64,000 nt of DNA from Syntrophomonas sp. (GTDB taxonomy: Bacteria; Bacillota; Syntrophomonadia; Syntrophomonadales; Syntrophomonadaceae): NCBI GenBank assembly GCA_016841245.1, contig JAENZN010000006.1, positions 62,001-126,000 of the forward strand, written 5' to 3'. Made by a program: the position numbers and the translations under genes. Within the stretch, counting starts at the first letter, position 1; each line of letters starts with the position of its first letter. Below the pieces are notes generated by a model, which was given only the letters and a program-made list of their open reading frames with translations, ran no database searches and had not been told where the DNA came from. Below, in pieces: positions 52,261 to 60,796 of the stretch.

Positions 52261-53130
52261 ATGACTGATGACATGTACGATATAAGTATTTTAGGCTGCG
52301 GCCCGGCCGGATTATCCGCTGCAGTTAATGCATTCATACGCAACAAAAGAATAATAGTGCTGGGAATGGAGGTATGCAGTCCACCGCTGCACAAAGCTCA
52401 AAAGATAAACAATTATCTCGGCTTTTACGGGATTAATGGGCAAGAATTGCTGGATAAATTTTTAGAACATGCCCGGGCCATGCAAATCGCAATACGTCAC
52501 TCCAAAGTGGAATTGATCACTATTAATGAAGATGGCACTTTCAATTTGCTGGTAGATGGGGAAGTGCTTAACAGCAGGTCTATAATTATAGCGACTGGAA
52601 TACCCTATAAACCAACTTTACCCCGGGAAGAAGCTTACCTGGGAAAAGGCCTGGGTTATTGTGCTACCTGTGATGGCCCCATATATCGGGATAAAGATGT
52701 AATCATCGTGGCGAATGATGCAGAAGGGGAAGCCGAAGCTCAATATATGGCAGAGATATGCAGGAAGGTATATTACCTGTCGTTGTATAAAAATATAGGG
52801 AAACTTGATTCAAGAATAGAAATGATCCGGGATAAACCTTCCGAGATAATGGGGAATGGATGCGTAAAAGGCTTATTATTGAAAAGCGGCAGGGTTATAG
52901 AAGCTGAGGGCCTATTTGTTCTAGGGGGAGAAACTGCTCCTGATCGGGTAATTCCTGGACTGGAAATTGTAGAGAATCATATATTAGTTGACCGAGATCA
53001 GAAAACCAACCTGCCAGGAGTGTTTGCAGCAGGAGACTGTACCGGAAAACCTTATCAGGTGGCCAAATCGGTAGGAGAGGGACAAGTAGCCGGATTAAAC
53101 GCCAGTCAATATGCTGGTTCCCGAAATTAA
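52261..53130 (+). CDS. Thioredoxin reductase-like flavoprotein, probably not NADPH-dependent
   Basis: The 289-residue protein has the FAD motif GCGPAGLSAA, the redox pair CATC (C134, C137) and the second FAD motif GVFAAGDCTGKPYQ of thioredoxin reductases. The NADPH site is degenerate: where GGGDSA is expected it has VANDAEGEAEAQ, and the HRR arginine motif is replaced by LSLYKN. This pattern matches the ferredoxin-dependent or deep-branching thioredoxin reductases known from Clostridia, which do not use NADPH. AAGGAGG lies before the ATG. No thioredoxin gene is adjacent. Confidence 0.9.
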   Translation: MTDDMYDISILGCGPAGLSAAVNAFIRNKRIIVLGMEVCSPPLHKAQKINNYLGFYGINGQELLDKFLEHARAMQIAIRHSKVELITINEDGTFNLLVDGEVLNSRSIIIATGIPYKPTLPREEAYLGKGLGYCATCDGPIYRDKDVIIVANDAEGEAEAQYMAEICRKVYYLSLYKNIGKLDSRIEMIRDKPSEIMGNGCVKGLLLKSGRVIEAEGLFVLGGETAPDRVIPGLEIVENHILVDRDQKTNLPGVFAAGDCTGKPYQVAKSVGEGQVAGLNASQYAGSRN

Positions 53131-53170
53131 AAAAATACCGGGCCAGGCCCGGTAACAAATGAATTTCGAA

Positions 53171-53536
53171 TTACACTTCTATATGGGTATCGGAGTAGAC
53201 TGGCTCATCCTGACCTGATTCCTGTCCAGCTTGTGTTCCCTGCCAGTACTGCTGACCTATCTTATTATACTGGCTCAACAGTACTTCGTCATCGGAGTAG
53301 TCGGGTGAATCATACTGCTCAGGCTCACTCTGTTTCTGTTGGGACTGCTTTTCATTCCCGTCTGCATCCTCGGTTCCCTTTTGCGAGGCTGGTTTACTTA
53401 TAAGACCAAATTCATAGAAGAAATTTTCAATCGAGGCGAACAAATCATTAGCCAAACTGGTTCCGTTTTTCCCTTTGGCTTGTTTTTGGGCTTCACTTTC
53501 TGGTTTTTCGCCTCCATAAGCAACGTCTTTAGGCAT
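53171..53536 (-). CDS. Hypothetical hydrophilic Gln/Glu/Ser-rich protein
   Basis: The 121-residue protein has no hydrophobic segment; an N-terminal helical part (SLANDLFASIENFFYEFGLI) is followed by a low-complexity tail rich in Gln, Glu, Ser, Asp and Tyr. TAAGGAGGTG lies before the ATG, a strong site. Such composition occurs in spore coat or other assembly proteins, but no family is recognised. It converges on the thioredoxin reductase gene with a 40-base gap. Confidence 0.65.
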   Translation of the reverse strand: MPKDVAYGGEKPESEAQKQAKGKNGTSLANDLFASIENFFYEFGLISKPASQKGTEDADGNEKQSQQKQSEPEQYDSPDYSDDEVLLSQYNKIGQQYWQGTQAGQESGQDEPVYSDTHIEV

Positions 53537-53702
53537 TAAAACACCTCCTTAAAAGTAGTATTTCACCCCGAGAATAAAATATTGATAAAATTAGGAATGC
53601 TAGTATTTACCCTGGAAAGAAATTTACAGGCAAATTTTATATATTAATGATATCTACGATGTTGACTAAAATTGCAGTCGATGCTATAATTATCTTCGTT
53701 GC

Positions 53703-53778
53703 GGAGCCGTGGTGTAGCGGTTAACATGCCGGCCTGTCAAGCCGGAGAGCGTGGGTTCAAATCCCATCGGCTTCGCCA
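53703..53778 (+). tRNA. tRNA-Asp (GTC)
   Basis: Full cloverleaf with acceptor GGAGCCG/CGGCTTC, anticodon loop CTGTCAA and encoded CCA end. Confidence 0.97.
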
Positions 53779-53781
53779 TAT

Positions 53782-53857
<76 letters not shown>

Positions 53858-53863
53858 TATAAT

Positions 53864-53938
53864 GCGGATGTAGCTCAGCGGTAGAGCATCGCCTTGCCAA
53901 GGCGAGGGTCGAGAGTTCGAATCTCTTCATCCGCTCCA
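53864..53938 (+). tRNA. tRNA-Gly (GCC)
   Basis: Full cloverleaf with acceptor GCGGATG/CATCCGC, anticodon loop TTGCCAA and encoded CCA end. Confidence 0.97.
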
Positions 53939-53946
53939 TATGATAG

Positions 53947-54130
53947 AAAAAGCGTTACCGAGGTAACGCTTCAAATTTTATATGACAGACCAATGACAAG
54001 AGTGAAGATCAAGGCATAAAAAAAGTCTGCGACTGAGGCGTACCTGAGTACGTTGATTTAGCAGACTTTTTGAAATAACGCTGAGATTCACTTTTGTCAT
54101 CGGTCTGAGCGTTACCGGGGTAACGCTTTT
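53947..54130. repeat. Long composite palindromic element, copy B
   Basis: This 184-base element splits the tRNA cluster. Near-identical short hairpins (GCGTTACC/GGTAACGC) mark both ends. Inside, CAGACCAATGACAAGAGTGAA pairs with the stretch TTCACTTTTGTCATCGGTCTG at 19 of 21 positions plus two G-U pairs, then AAAAAGTCTGC with GCAGACTTTTT, and the tip is CGTACCTGAGTACG at 54039-54052. The design and the tip match element A at 2146-2345, while the arm sequences differ. No coding potential is seen. Confidence 0.75.
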
Positions 54131-54220
54131 GCTTTGTAAGGAACAGGTCAGTTTTTCTTGCAATAAAATGTGAAAGTTGTTATAATAATTTGTGCGCGAA
54201 AGCGCCTTAAATTAACATTA

Positions 54221-54296
54221 GGGCGGATGGCGAAGAGGCTAACGCTGTGGTCTGCAAAATCACCATTCGCCGGTTCGAATCCGGCTCCGCCCTCCA
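54221..54296 (+). tRNA. tRNA-Cys (GCA)
   Basis: Full cloverleaf with acceptor GGGCGGA/TCCGCCC, anticodon loop CTGCAAA and encoded CCA end. Confidence 0.95.
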
Positions 54297-54313
54297 TATT
54301 TGCTTATACTCAT

Positions 54314-54402
54314 GCCCGGGTGGCGGAATAGGCAGACGCACGGGACTTAAAATCCCGCGACCTTTATCGGTCGTGCCGGTTCGACCCCGGCCTCGGGCAC
54401 CA
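54314..54402 (+). tRNA. tRNA-Leu (TAA)
   Basis: Class II tRNA with a long variable arm, acceptor GCCCGGG/CTCGGGC, anticodon loop CTTAAAA and encoded CCA end. Confidence 0.96.
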
Positions 54403-54425
54403 AAATTTAGTATCAAGCAAAGGAT

Positions 54426-54462
54426 TTACCGAAGGTTTAAGACTTTCGGTAATTTTCTTTTT
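54426..54462 (+). terminator. Intrinsic terminator after the tRNA cluster
   Basis: TTACCGAA and TTCGGTAA form an 8-base stem with an 11-base loop, followed by TTTTCTTTTTC. Confidence 0.8.
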
Positions 54463-54554
54463 CTGCGGGAATTTTACTGCAGTTTGAGAAATAAGCGAAA
54501 GGCTCATGAATATTTCCTTATCAGCTCCCCAACTTACTTTCTAGATAAAAATAT

Positions 54555-55490
54555 TTAGTAGGTGTTTTTCAGTGGTTTAGAATCGTCCTCCTGACTTCTT
54601 GGTTCAACGGTCAAATTCGAATTCGAAATATTAACCCCTATGGCTCCCAACAAGACCAGAAGGCCTCCTGCCAGTTGAATCAAGCCCAGGTGTTCATGGA
54701 AAAGAACAGTGGCAAAAGCAATAGTGGCAAGGGGCTCAACCATGCTCAATACCGATGCGCGGGTCGAACCCAGTAGCTCGATGCCCTTGTATAGGGCAAG
54801 AATTCCTATAACTGTTGCGAAAAAGCTGGTGCCAAGTATGGGCCACCAGGCAGAACTGCTAAAAGTGAATTGCAAGGTGCCGTTAAAGAGCCCCAATATC
54901 AATAACGATGATGCGGCAAAAAAGGATACAAATGCTGAAGTGAGCGCGGGAGACGCGTTCTGCAGCGCATGTTTGCTCATAATAATGTATATGGAATAAA
55001 CCAGTCCGGTCCCAAGAGCCAGAAGCACTCCCATAATATTGAGCGACTGAAGGGAAGTCCCCAGTACCAGAGTCAATCCCAGCAGAGATATTATAATTGC
55101 TGCGGCCATTTTTCTTCCGAATTTCTCTTTCTCAACAAGGATAGAAAGAAAAGCTACAAAAATCGGATAGGAATAAAAAAACAACGAGGCCAAGGAAGCC
55201 GGGATATATTTAAATGAAGAGAGATATAGATTGGATTGTATGGTGTAAATTAACCCACCTATTACTAAAACAGATAAGAGGTAGGAACGGGTAATAACTG
55301 CTTTGTCAATGGTTATGGCGCTATAAACGAAGAGAATTATGGCGGCTATACTGAAACGAAGGAAAAGCACAGTATGAACGCTGGCATTCCCCTGATACGC
55401 ATATAGCGAAAATATAGGCAATGTGCCCATGCTTATTGCTGAAATTAACACCATTAATATCCCAAAATAATGTTTATTCAAGTTCTTCAC
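54555..55490 (-). CDS. EamA/DMT-family transporter
   Basis: The 311-residue protein has ten membrane segments in two EamA repeats, with AISMGTLPIFSLYAY at the start and the second-repeat motif EPLATIAFATVLFHEHLGLIQLAGG. Such proteins export small metabolites or amino acids; the substrate cannot be read from the sequence. It ends in a charged cytoplasmic tail. It converges on the tRNA cluster terminator. Confidence 0.9.
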   Translation of the reverse strand: MKNLNKHYFGILMVLISAISMGTLPIFSLYAYQGNASVHTVLFLRFSIAAIILFVYSAITIDKAVITRSYLLSVLVIGGLIYTIQSNLYLSSFKYIPASLASLFFYSYPIFVAFLSILVEKEKFGRKMAAAIIISLLGLTLVLGTSLQSLNIMGVLLALGTGLVYSIYIIMSKHALQNASPALTSAFVSFFAASSLLILGLFNGTLQFTFSSSAWWPILGTSFFATVIGILALYKGIELLGSTRASVLSMVEPLATIAFATVLFHEHLGLIQLAGGLLVLLGAIGVNISNSNLTVEPRSQEDDSKPLKNTY

Positions 55491-55648
55491 CTCATCCAGA
55501 TTAATTAATAAAATTTAGCAACGAGAAAGAATGACGTTTCGCTTTTTTGAATTAGGGAGTACTTTGTGCCAACGTCAGGCCAGTTTTTGAGTCCAGCCAG
55601 GATTTTTCCGTAATCCTTAAGGACAGCACTATTATCAGAAAATATAAT

Positions 55649-55923
55649 TCAGCAGAACAATTTTTTGTAGTCATCATCAAGATTCTCATCAGTAGCTGTG
55701 ACCTGGGAATCGACGCTTGAGTTATTTATCTTGGGAAAATCATTTTCCCCTTTAAAAAGAAGCTTCAATAAGACCCTATCTTCAATATTTGCAATAACAG
55801 TGCCAAGATCTTAGACTATTCGCAAATAATTTGCTTGTATCCAACTCCGATAATTTTCATGCCATCCTGCTGTATAATTTTAGTTTTTCCCTCAAAAACC
55901 AGCTCACAATCTGGTTTGCTTGT
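55649..55923 (-). pseudogene. Frameshifted remnant of an unknown protein
   Basis: Two adjoining minus-strand frames read like one protein: SKPDCELVFEGKTKIIQQ and MKIIGVGYKQIICE up to a stop at 55816, then in another frame DLGTVIANIEDRVLLKLLFK with FPKINNSSVDSQVTATDEN and a stop at 55649. The break lies near 55812. No start with a ribosome site is seen. The family is not recognised. The rest of the 770-base gap between 55490 and 56265 holds the control region described in the next entries. Confidence 0.45.
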
Positions 55924-55996
55924 CTATAATCTAAAAACCCCTCTACCCATTTCTGGTACAACAATTCGAAAAAAGCCATATTATTTTTGGAGCAGC

Positions 55997-56031
55997 TGTT
56001 TCATTATGGAACAATGGTTCATTGCGAAACA
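55997..56031. promoter_or_regulatory. Candidate upstream activator site
   Basis: TGTTTC at 55997-56002 and GAAACA at 56026-56031 form an outer inverted repeat; inside it GAACAATGGTTC is a second dyad. The site lies about 165-200 bases upstream of the sigma-54 promoter at 56197, the usual distance for an activator of this class. The regulator encoded at 60797 is the obvious candidate to bind it. Confidence 0.4.
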
Positions 56032-56155
56032 CTTCAAGCCTGCTGGTTTTAAGGCTTGATTGTAATGATATGAAACAGGAGGGATGAAAAAGCAGATGAC
56101 TGCTGGTTGTTTGCAATGTGAGGCCTGGGAAATATTGGAATGCAAAAAAAGACGA

Positions 56156-56186
56156 AAAGCCCGGGATTCCTGCGATACCGGGCTTT
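56156..56186 (+). terminator. Terminator-like hairpin upstream of the sigma-54 promoter
   Basis: AAAGCCCGG and CCGGGCTTT form a perfect 9-base stem with a 13-base loop. It ends 11 bases before the promoter and could insulate it from upstream transcription. Confidence 0.6.
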
Positions 56187-56196
56187 AATCTTAAAC

Positions 56197-56212
56197 TGGC
56201 ATATAATTTGCA
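56197..56212 (+). promoter_or_regulatory. Sigma-54 (-24/-12) promoter
   Basis: TGGCATATAATTTGCA matches the sigma-54 pattern TGGCAC-N5-TTGCW: the GG and GC dinucleotides have the required 12-base offset (56198 and 56210). It lies about 53 bases upstream of the CoA-transferase start. The promoter is also embedded in a perfect 26-base palindrome at 56198-56223 (GGCATATAATTT with AAATTATATGCC), which may be coincidental or may add an operator. Confidence 0.75.
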
Positions 56213-56264
56213 AATTATATGCCCGGTGCGCACCAGAATAAATAAGAGGGAAGGAGATCTACGA

Positions 56265-57449
56265 TTGAAACCACTTGCAGGAATACGAGTAATTGATTTG
56301 ACTCAGGCTTACAGCGGTCCGTTTTGTACCATGCACCTAGCTGATTTTGGCGCTGATGTAATAAAGATTGAACGGCCGGGGGTAGGAGATCAATCTCGAA
56401 CCTGGGGACCGATGAAGAATGATTACAGTGCATATTATGCGTTTCTTAACCGCAATAAAAAAAGTATAACGCTAGATTTAGGTTCCCAGGCAGGCAAAGA
56501 GATTCTCTTAAAACTGGTTCGTGATAGTGATGTTATTTGCGAAAACTTCCGTGTAGGTACCATGGAAAAACTGGGGGTTGGATATGAAGAAATCCAGAAG
56601 GTAAATCCCGAGATTATTTATGCTTCTATCTCTGGTTTTGGATTAGAGGGACCATTATCCAAATTGCCGGCCTATGATATTGTTGCTCAAGCTATGAGTG
56701 GGATAATGAGTATTACTGGATTTCCCGATAATCTGCCAACCAAAGTAGGCCCATCCATTGGCGACAACTATACCGGGACTTATTTGGCGCTCGGGATCTG
56801 TATGGCATTGTATCATCGGAAACAAACGGGAAAAGGACAGCGGCTGGATGTAGCCATGGTGGATACCCTTTTCTCTATATTGGAAAATGCTGTTGTTGAA
56901 TATACGGTGGCCGGAAATATCCCCATTCGAAGCGGAAATGCCGACCCCGGTATAGCACCATTTGATTCTTTTGAGGTCAAAGATGGCACTGCAGTTATGG
57001 GTGTCGGAACGAATGCCATGTGGAAAAAATTGTGCGAATTGATGGGAAGACCTGAACTGATCAATGATCCCAGGTACAATACCAATGATAATCGGTGCAA
57101 GAACTACATGCCCGACTTAAAAAGTATTGTGGAAGATTATACCCGGACCAAAACCAAAGTTGAACTGGAACAGATTATGAACGAAGCGGGAATTCCTTTT
57201 GGACAGATACTCAATGTGGCAGAGGCCGCAGATCATCCACAACTGAAGTCAAGAGAAATGCTGGTAGAGGTTGATGATCCGGCTCTGGGCAAAATAAAAA
57301 TACCTGGTATTCCCATAAAGATGCATGATACACCAGGAGAAGTAAGGAAAGCAGCTTCTCTGCTGGGTCAGGACACAGATGAAATACTAAGTAGTTTAGG
57401 GTTATCTAATGAAAAAATCAAATTACTTCATGAACAAGGATTTGTATAA
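56265..57449 (+). CDS. CaiB/BaiF family (class III) CoA-transferase
   Basis: Class III CoA-transferases move CoA between carboxylic acids through an aspartyl thioester. The 394-residue protein has PLAGIRVIDLTQAYSGPF at the start, GADVIKIERPGVGDQ, NRNKKSITLDL, the catalytic Asp region GQRLDVAMVD and the end segment KIKIPGIPIKMHDTPG. The TTG at 56265 is chosen because AAGGAGATC lies upstream and homology starts there. It is the first gene after the sigma-54 promoter and would activate the imported beta-amino acid. The donor and acceptor are not known. Confidence 0.92.
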   Translation: MKPLAGIRVIDLTQAYSGPFCTMHLADFGADVIKIERPGVGDQSRTWGPMKNDYSAYYAFLNRNKKSITLDLGSQAGKEILLKLVRDSDVICENFRVGTMEKLGVGYEEIQKVNPEIIYASISGFGLEGPLSKLPAYDIVAQAMSGIMSITGFPDNLPTKVGPSIGDNYTGTYLALGICMALYHRKQTGKGQRLDVAMVDTLFSILENAVVEYTVAGNIPIRSGNADPGIAPFDSFEVKDGTAVMGVGTNAMWKKLCELMGRPELINDPRYNTNDNRCKNYMPDLKSIVEDYTRTKTKVELEQIMNEAGIPFGQILNVAEAADHPQLKSREMLVEVDDPALGKIKIPGIPIKMHDTPGEVRKAASLLGQDTDEILSSLGLSNEKIKLLHEQGFV

Positions 57450-57479
57450 GAGTTAAGTTTAAATGAAAGGAGTACTAGT

Positions 57480-58847
57480 ATGGAGGAAAAAAACAATTCT
57501 AGCAACATGACCTTGCCGGTTCTAGTACTGGTAGCAATAGGTGCTTCCATATTCGCTATGCATTACGGTGCTTCCTGTATGCTCTGGCCTACTACCTGGG
57601 GAAGAAATGCAGGGACAGCAGTTATACCTACGTTTATAGGGTTTGCTATAACGGGATTGTTACTGCCGTTTTTGGGATACTTTGCTGTACAAAAAGGAGG
57701 CGGACCGCTTTTCGTCCTGGCCAGCAAGGTGGGACCGAATTTTGCCCAAATTTTTGGGGGCTTTACCGTTTTAATCATGGGACCATTCTTTGTTATTCCC
57801 AGAATGAGTGCTGCAGCATGGGATGCTCTGAGCAAGATTTTCGGATTGGAAGCCGCTCCTTGGGTAGTACTGTTGATATTTACCGTTATGTACTATACCA
57901 TAACCTACTGGTTTATTTACAACCAGGCACAAATAGTGGACAAAGTGAGTAAAATACTGGTTCCGCTGTTGTTGCTTATGGAAATCATTATTATTACCAA
58001 GGCGCTGCTGTTTCCCATTGGAGAGCGCGTAGCTCCCATTTTCAGTGAGAATCCATTTGCATATGGCTTTATTAATGGGTACCAGACTATGGATTTGCCT
58101 GCCGCCTTAATGTTTGCCGGGATCATATTAGCTGACCTATCTCGGAGGGTAGGGAGCAATAAAAAGGCGATTTTTGGCAACCTGGTTAAAGCTGGAATCA
58201 TTGGCTTTATTATACTGGGCGTAATTGAGTTGGGGGAATTTATGCTGGGTGCATCTACTGGCAGTGTGCTGGGCGATCTGGATTATGCCAAATTGTTTGC
58301 TACTGTTGTTTTAATGCAATGGGGAGTTGTTGGTGCATCAGTCTTCAACGTAGCTTTGGTATTTGCAGCTATGACTACGGCCATTGGTTTGACTGCTGGA
58401 ACTGCGGAATACTTTGTCGATGCATCCAAGGGAAAGTGGAATTATAACAAAATAGCCATTATTACCCTGGTTGTAAGCACCTTGATCAGCGTATGCGGGT
58501 TGGATCAGATAGTCAGATGGACAGCACCCATATTGAATATGATTTACCCACCATGTATTGCCCTGATACTCTTTATCGTATTTTTACCGCCCAGATTCCT
58601 CGGAGCAATGAAAGGAGCCTGCTATGCTTCTTTAGGTTGGGGTGTTGTTGAAGCCATTAAAGGTTACCTGGGGCTTATAGGAGTGGATAATGCGCTGCAG
58701 GGTCTCTATAATATTGTGCCAGGTGCCAATATAGGGTTTGGATTTGTAATTTTCTTTGTTGTCGGTGCAATAATTGGCCATTTCGTGTTTAAAAACAGTG
58801 ATGTTGACATTGGAGAACCGATGGGCCCAGATGCCAGCGCAGTTTAA
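57480..58847 (+). CDS. BrnQ-family (LIVCS) amino acid:cation symporter
   Basis: The 455-residue protein has about twelve membrane segments and BrnQ-like motifs: IFAMHYGASCMLWPTTWGRN near the start, GPFFVIPRMSAAAW in the third helix region and TAIGLTAGTAEYF further on. LIVCS proteins import branched-chain or other hydrophobic amino acids with Na+ or H+. Its place between a CoA-transferase and an aminoacyl-CoA ammonia-lyase suggests that here it carries a beta-amino acid. AAAGGAGTACTAGT lies before the ATG. Confidence 0.85.
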   Translation: MEEKNNSSNMTLPVLVLVAIGASIFAMHYGASCMLWPTTWGRNAGTAVIPTFIGFAITGLLLPFLGYFAVQKGGGPLFVLASKVGPNFAQIFGGFTVLIMGPFFVIPRMSAAAWDALSKIFGLEAAPWVVLLIFTVMYYTITYWFIYNQAQIVDKVSKILVPLLLLMEIIIITKALLFPIGERVAPIFSENPFAYGFINGYQTMDLPAALMFAGIILADLSRRVGSNKKAIFGNLVKAGIIGFIILGVIELGEFMLGASTGSVLGDLDYAKLFATVVLMQWGVVGASVFNVALVFAAMTTAIGLTAGTAEYFVDASKGKWNYNKIAIITLVVSTLISVCGLDQIVRWTAPILNMIYPPCIALILFIVFLPPRFLGAMKGACYASLGWGVVEAIKGYLGLIGVDNALQGLYNIVPGANIGFGFVIFFVVGAIIGHFVFKNSDVDIGEPMGPDASAV

Positions 58848-58876
58848 TGAAATTATAATAATTGGAGGTATTTATT

Positions 58877-59290
58877 ATGAAAAAAGCAATGATCAGACTA
58901 AGGATGAGTGAACATGATGCTCATTACGGCGGAGGATTGGTTAATGGAGCAAGAATGCTGGATCTTTTTGGAGATGTAGCTACCGAACTGCTAATATGGA
59001 GCGATGGAGATGAAGGGCTATTTAGAACTTACGAACACGTCGATTTTCTAGCTCCAGTTTACGCCGGAGATTATATTGAAGCGGTAGGCTGGTTCACCAA
59101 AATCGGTAATTCTTCTCGGGTAATGGAACTGGAAGCATGGAAAGTAGTACAACCGATTAAAAATGGGGAATCGCCTTCAGCTTGTGAATTGCTGGCCGAA
59201 CCCATTTTGGTTGCCAAGGCTACCGGTATTTGTGTGGTCCCAAAAGAAGTTCAGAGAGGAGCACAGATCCCGCACGACGAGTTGCTGTAA
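58877..59290 (+). CDS. kal: 3-aminobutyryl-CoA (or beta-alanyl-CoA) ammonia-lyase
   Basis: The 137-residue hot-dog-fold protein has the signature of the lyase pair Kal/Acl: [35 protein letters not shown] and [13 protein letters not shown]. These enzymes eliminate ammonia from 3-aminoacyl-CoA to give enoyl-CoA (crotonyl-CoA from 3-aminobutyryl-CoA in lysine fermentation, acryloyl-CoA from beta-alanyl-CoA). The sequence looks closer to Kal, but the substrate is not certain. TTGGAGG lies before the ATG. None of the other lysine-fermentation genes (kamDE, kdd, kce) are here, so it probably serves the operon's own substrate. Confidence 0.88.
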   Translation: MKKAMIRLRMSEHDAHYGGGLVNGARMLDLFGDVATELLIWSDGDEGLFRTYEHVDFLAPVYAGDYIEAVGWFTKIGNSSRVMELEAWKVVQPIKNGESPSACELLAEPILVAKATGICVVPKEVQRGAQIPHDELL

Positions 59291-59310
59291 AAAGTACTGA
59301 GGCTTATTGC

Positions 59311-59344
59311 GAACAGCGGTTCAATGGTAATTGAACCGCTGTTC
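59311..59344 (+). terminator. Perfect 14-base hairpin after kal
   Basis: GAACAGCGGTTCAA and TTGAACCGCTGTTC pair perfectly around GTTCAA-free loop TGGTAA. There is no T-run, so it may be an mRNA-stabilising or processing hairpin rather than a full terminator. Confidence 0.5.
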
Positions 59345-59406
59345 CTGGCAGTTAAAGAACAACAGGATTCATGCGGAATTATTGCTTCAAGGGGATGCAA
59401 AAGATT

Positions 59407-59446
59407 GGCCGGGCAGCATTAAGCTGCCAATGGAGCACGGCCTTTT
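59407..59446 (+). promoter_or_regulatory. Structured leader of the DUF1646 gene
   Basis: An outer stem GGCCG/CGGCC encloses an inner hairpin GGCAGC/GCTGCC, followed by TTTTA; the start codon lies about 50 bases further on. DUF1646 genes are often controlled by the DUF1646-motif RNA, reported as a sodium riboswitch. I cannot confirm that this leader matches its consensus; it could simply be a terminator. Confidence 0.35.
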
Positions 59447-59492
59447 ACAGCTTAACTTTCGTTTATTAAGCAATACATGAGAGGTGATGATA

Positions 59493-60557
59493 ATGGTCGT
59501 AAGTGGACTTGTAGTGATTTTGTTGCTCGTCCTGACCCTCCCATTTTTTATAAATAAAATCGAAGAAAATTTGGAGCTATTTCTTTTTTCAATGGGTTTG
59601 GCTGCCGTATTGGTAGCGGGCAAACTAAACAGCGAACTGATACTGGAAGCCCTTAAAGAGCCGGTGATGATAGCCTTGGCTGTACTTGCCGCTGGGACAC
59701 TATTTTTTATTTTCAAGAAGCATTTTGCCAAGTTAATGGCTTATCTGTTAAAGGCTATACCGGTTGGAATGGTAGTTTTTGGGGTAGTGCTAATGTTAGG
59801 GCTGCTCTCAAGCGTAATAACAGCCATAATAGCATCGATAATTCTGGTGGAAGTTATTTTTGTACTTCCCATGCACAGAGAACAGAAAATTGTCGTCTGT
59901 GTACTGGCCTGCTTTTCCATAGGCTTAGGTGCTTCATTAACGCCTTTGGGGGAACCGCTGGCTACTATCGCTATCTCCAAATTAGATGAGGAATTTTTTT
60001 TCCTGTTAAAACTACTGGGAAAATATATTGTTCCAGCAGTGATAGTGTTTTCAATTGCGGCAGGTATTTACAGCAATCAAATCATTAAAAGCAATAATTG
60101 CCTCATGGAAGCAAATGTATCCAATGAAGGGGAGGCAGGACTCCAAGAGAATGATTTTTCCCAGGAAGAGGATACCTGGAAAGGAATAATAGTCAGGGCC
60201 TTAAAAGTATACCTCTTTGTTATGGCATTGGTCTTTCTGGGCGAAGGATTCGAACCATTGATTAATGCATATATTCTTGGTCTAAGCCCCAAATTACTAT
60301 ATTGGGTTAACATGGTATCTGCAGTTCTAGATAATGCAACCCTGTGTGCCGCTGAAATAAGTCCTGCCATGAGTAAACTTACCGTAGAGGCGATTCTTAT
60401 GGGGTTACTGGTAAGTGGTGGCATGTTAATACCCGGCAATATACCCAATATTATTTCGGCATCTAAACTCAAAATTACCAGTAAGGAATGGGCAGTAATT
60501 GGAATGCCTGTAGGGCTATTATCACTGGTAATATTCTATTTGGTATTACCTTTTTAA
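59493..60557 (+). CDS. DUF1646 family putative transporter
   Basis: The 354-residue protein has about ten membrane segments, a charged cytoplasmic loop near residues 205-235, and the family motifs ACFSIGLGASLTPLGEPLATI and LDNATLCAAEISPAMSK with GNIPNIISASKLKI near the end. DUF1646 is related to the arsenite/citrate ion-transporter superfamily; association with sodium-responsive RNAs suggests a sodium or sodium-coupled transporter. The ATG at 59493 follows GAGGTGAT. It lies between kal and the sigma-54 activator and may restore the ion gradient used by the BrnQ-type carrier. Confidence 0.88.
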   Translation: MVVSGLVVILLLVLTLPFFINKIEENLELFLFSMGLAAVLVAGKLNSELILEALKEPVMIALAVLAAGTLFFIFKKHFAKLMAYLLKAIPVGMVVFGVVLMLGLLSSVITAIIASIILVEVIFVLPMHREQKIVVCVLACFSIGLGASLTPLGEPLATIAISKLDEEFFFLLKLLGKYIVPAVIVFSIAAGIYSNQIIKSNNCLMEANVSNEGEAGLQENDFSQEEDTWKGIIVRALKVYLFVMALVFLGEGFEPLINAYILGLSPKLLYWVNMVSAVLDNATLCAAEISPAMSKLTVEAILMGLLVSGGMLIPGNIPNIISASKLKITSKEWAVIGMPVGLLSLVIFYLVLPF

Positions 60558-60796
60558 AAGAGGCAGCACTCAGCAGCTAAACATTCAACAAAATATGATA
60601 AAATAATCTAAATTACTGCTACAGGTTTAAGGGTTCTCCGAATGCTTAATATATCATCCTCACAGAGAAATGCTTTGATGTTTGAATGGCTCTCTGGGGG
60701 AAAGAGTCCTATTACCATGCCGGCTAATACGTTTGGATCATTACTGATTCTTGTTAGCAAAGCAAAAAGACCATCATACAGAAGGCTGGTTTTAGA

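Noticed and set aside
53978-54163. 61-codon minus-strand frame in the tRNA cluster
   Set aside because: It falls inside palindromic element B; the frame is a by-product of the repeat.
54247-54558. Plus-strand frame over tRNA-Cys and tRNA-Leu
   Set aside because: Both tRNA genes fold completely; the frame is incidental.
55835-56059. 74-codon plus-strand frame before the CoA-transferase operon
   Set aside because: It is antisense to the frameshifted remnant and overlaps the putative activator site; no ribosome site.
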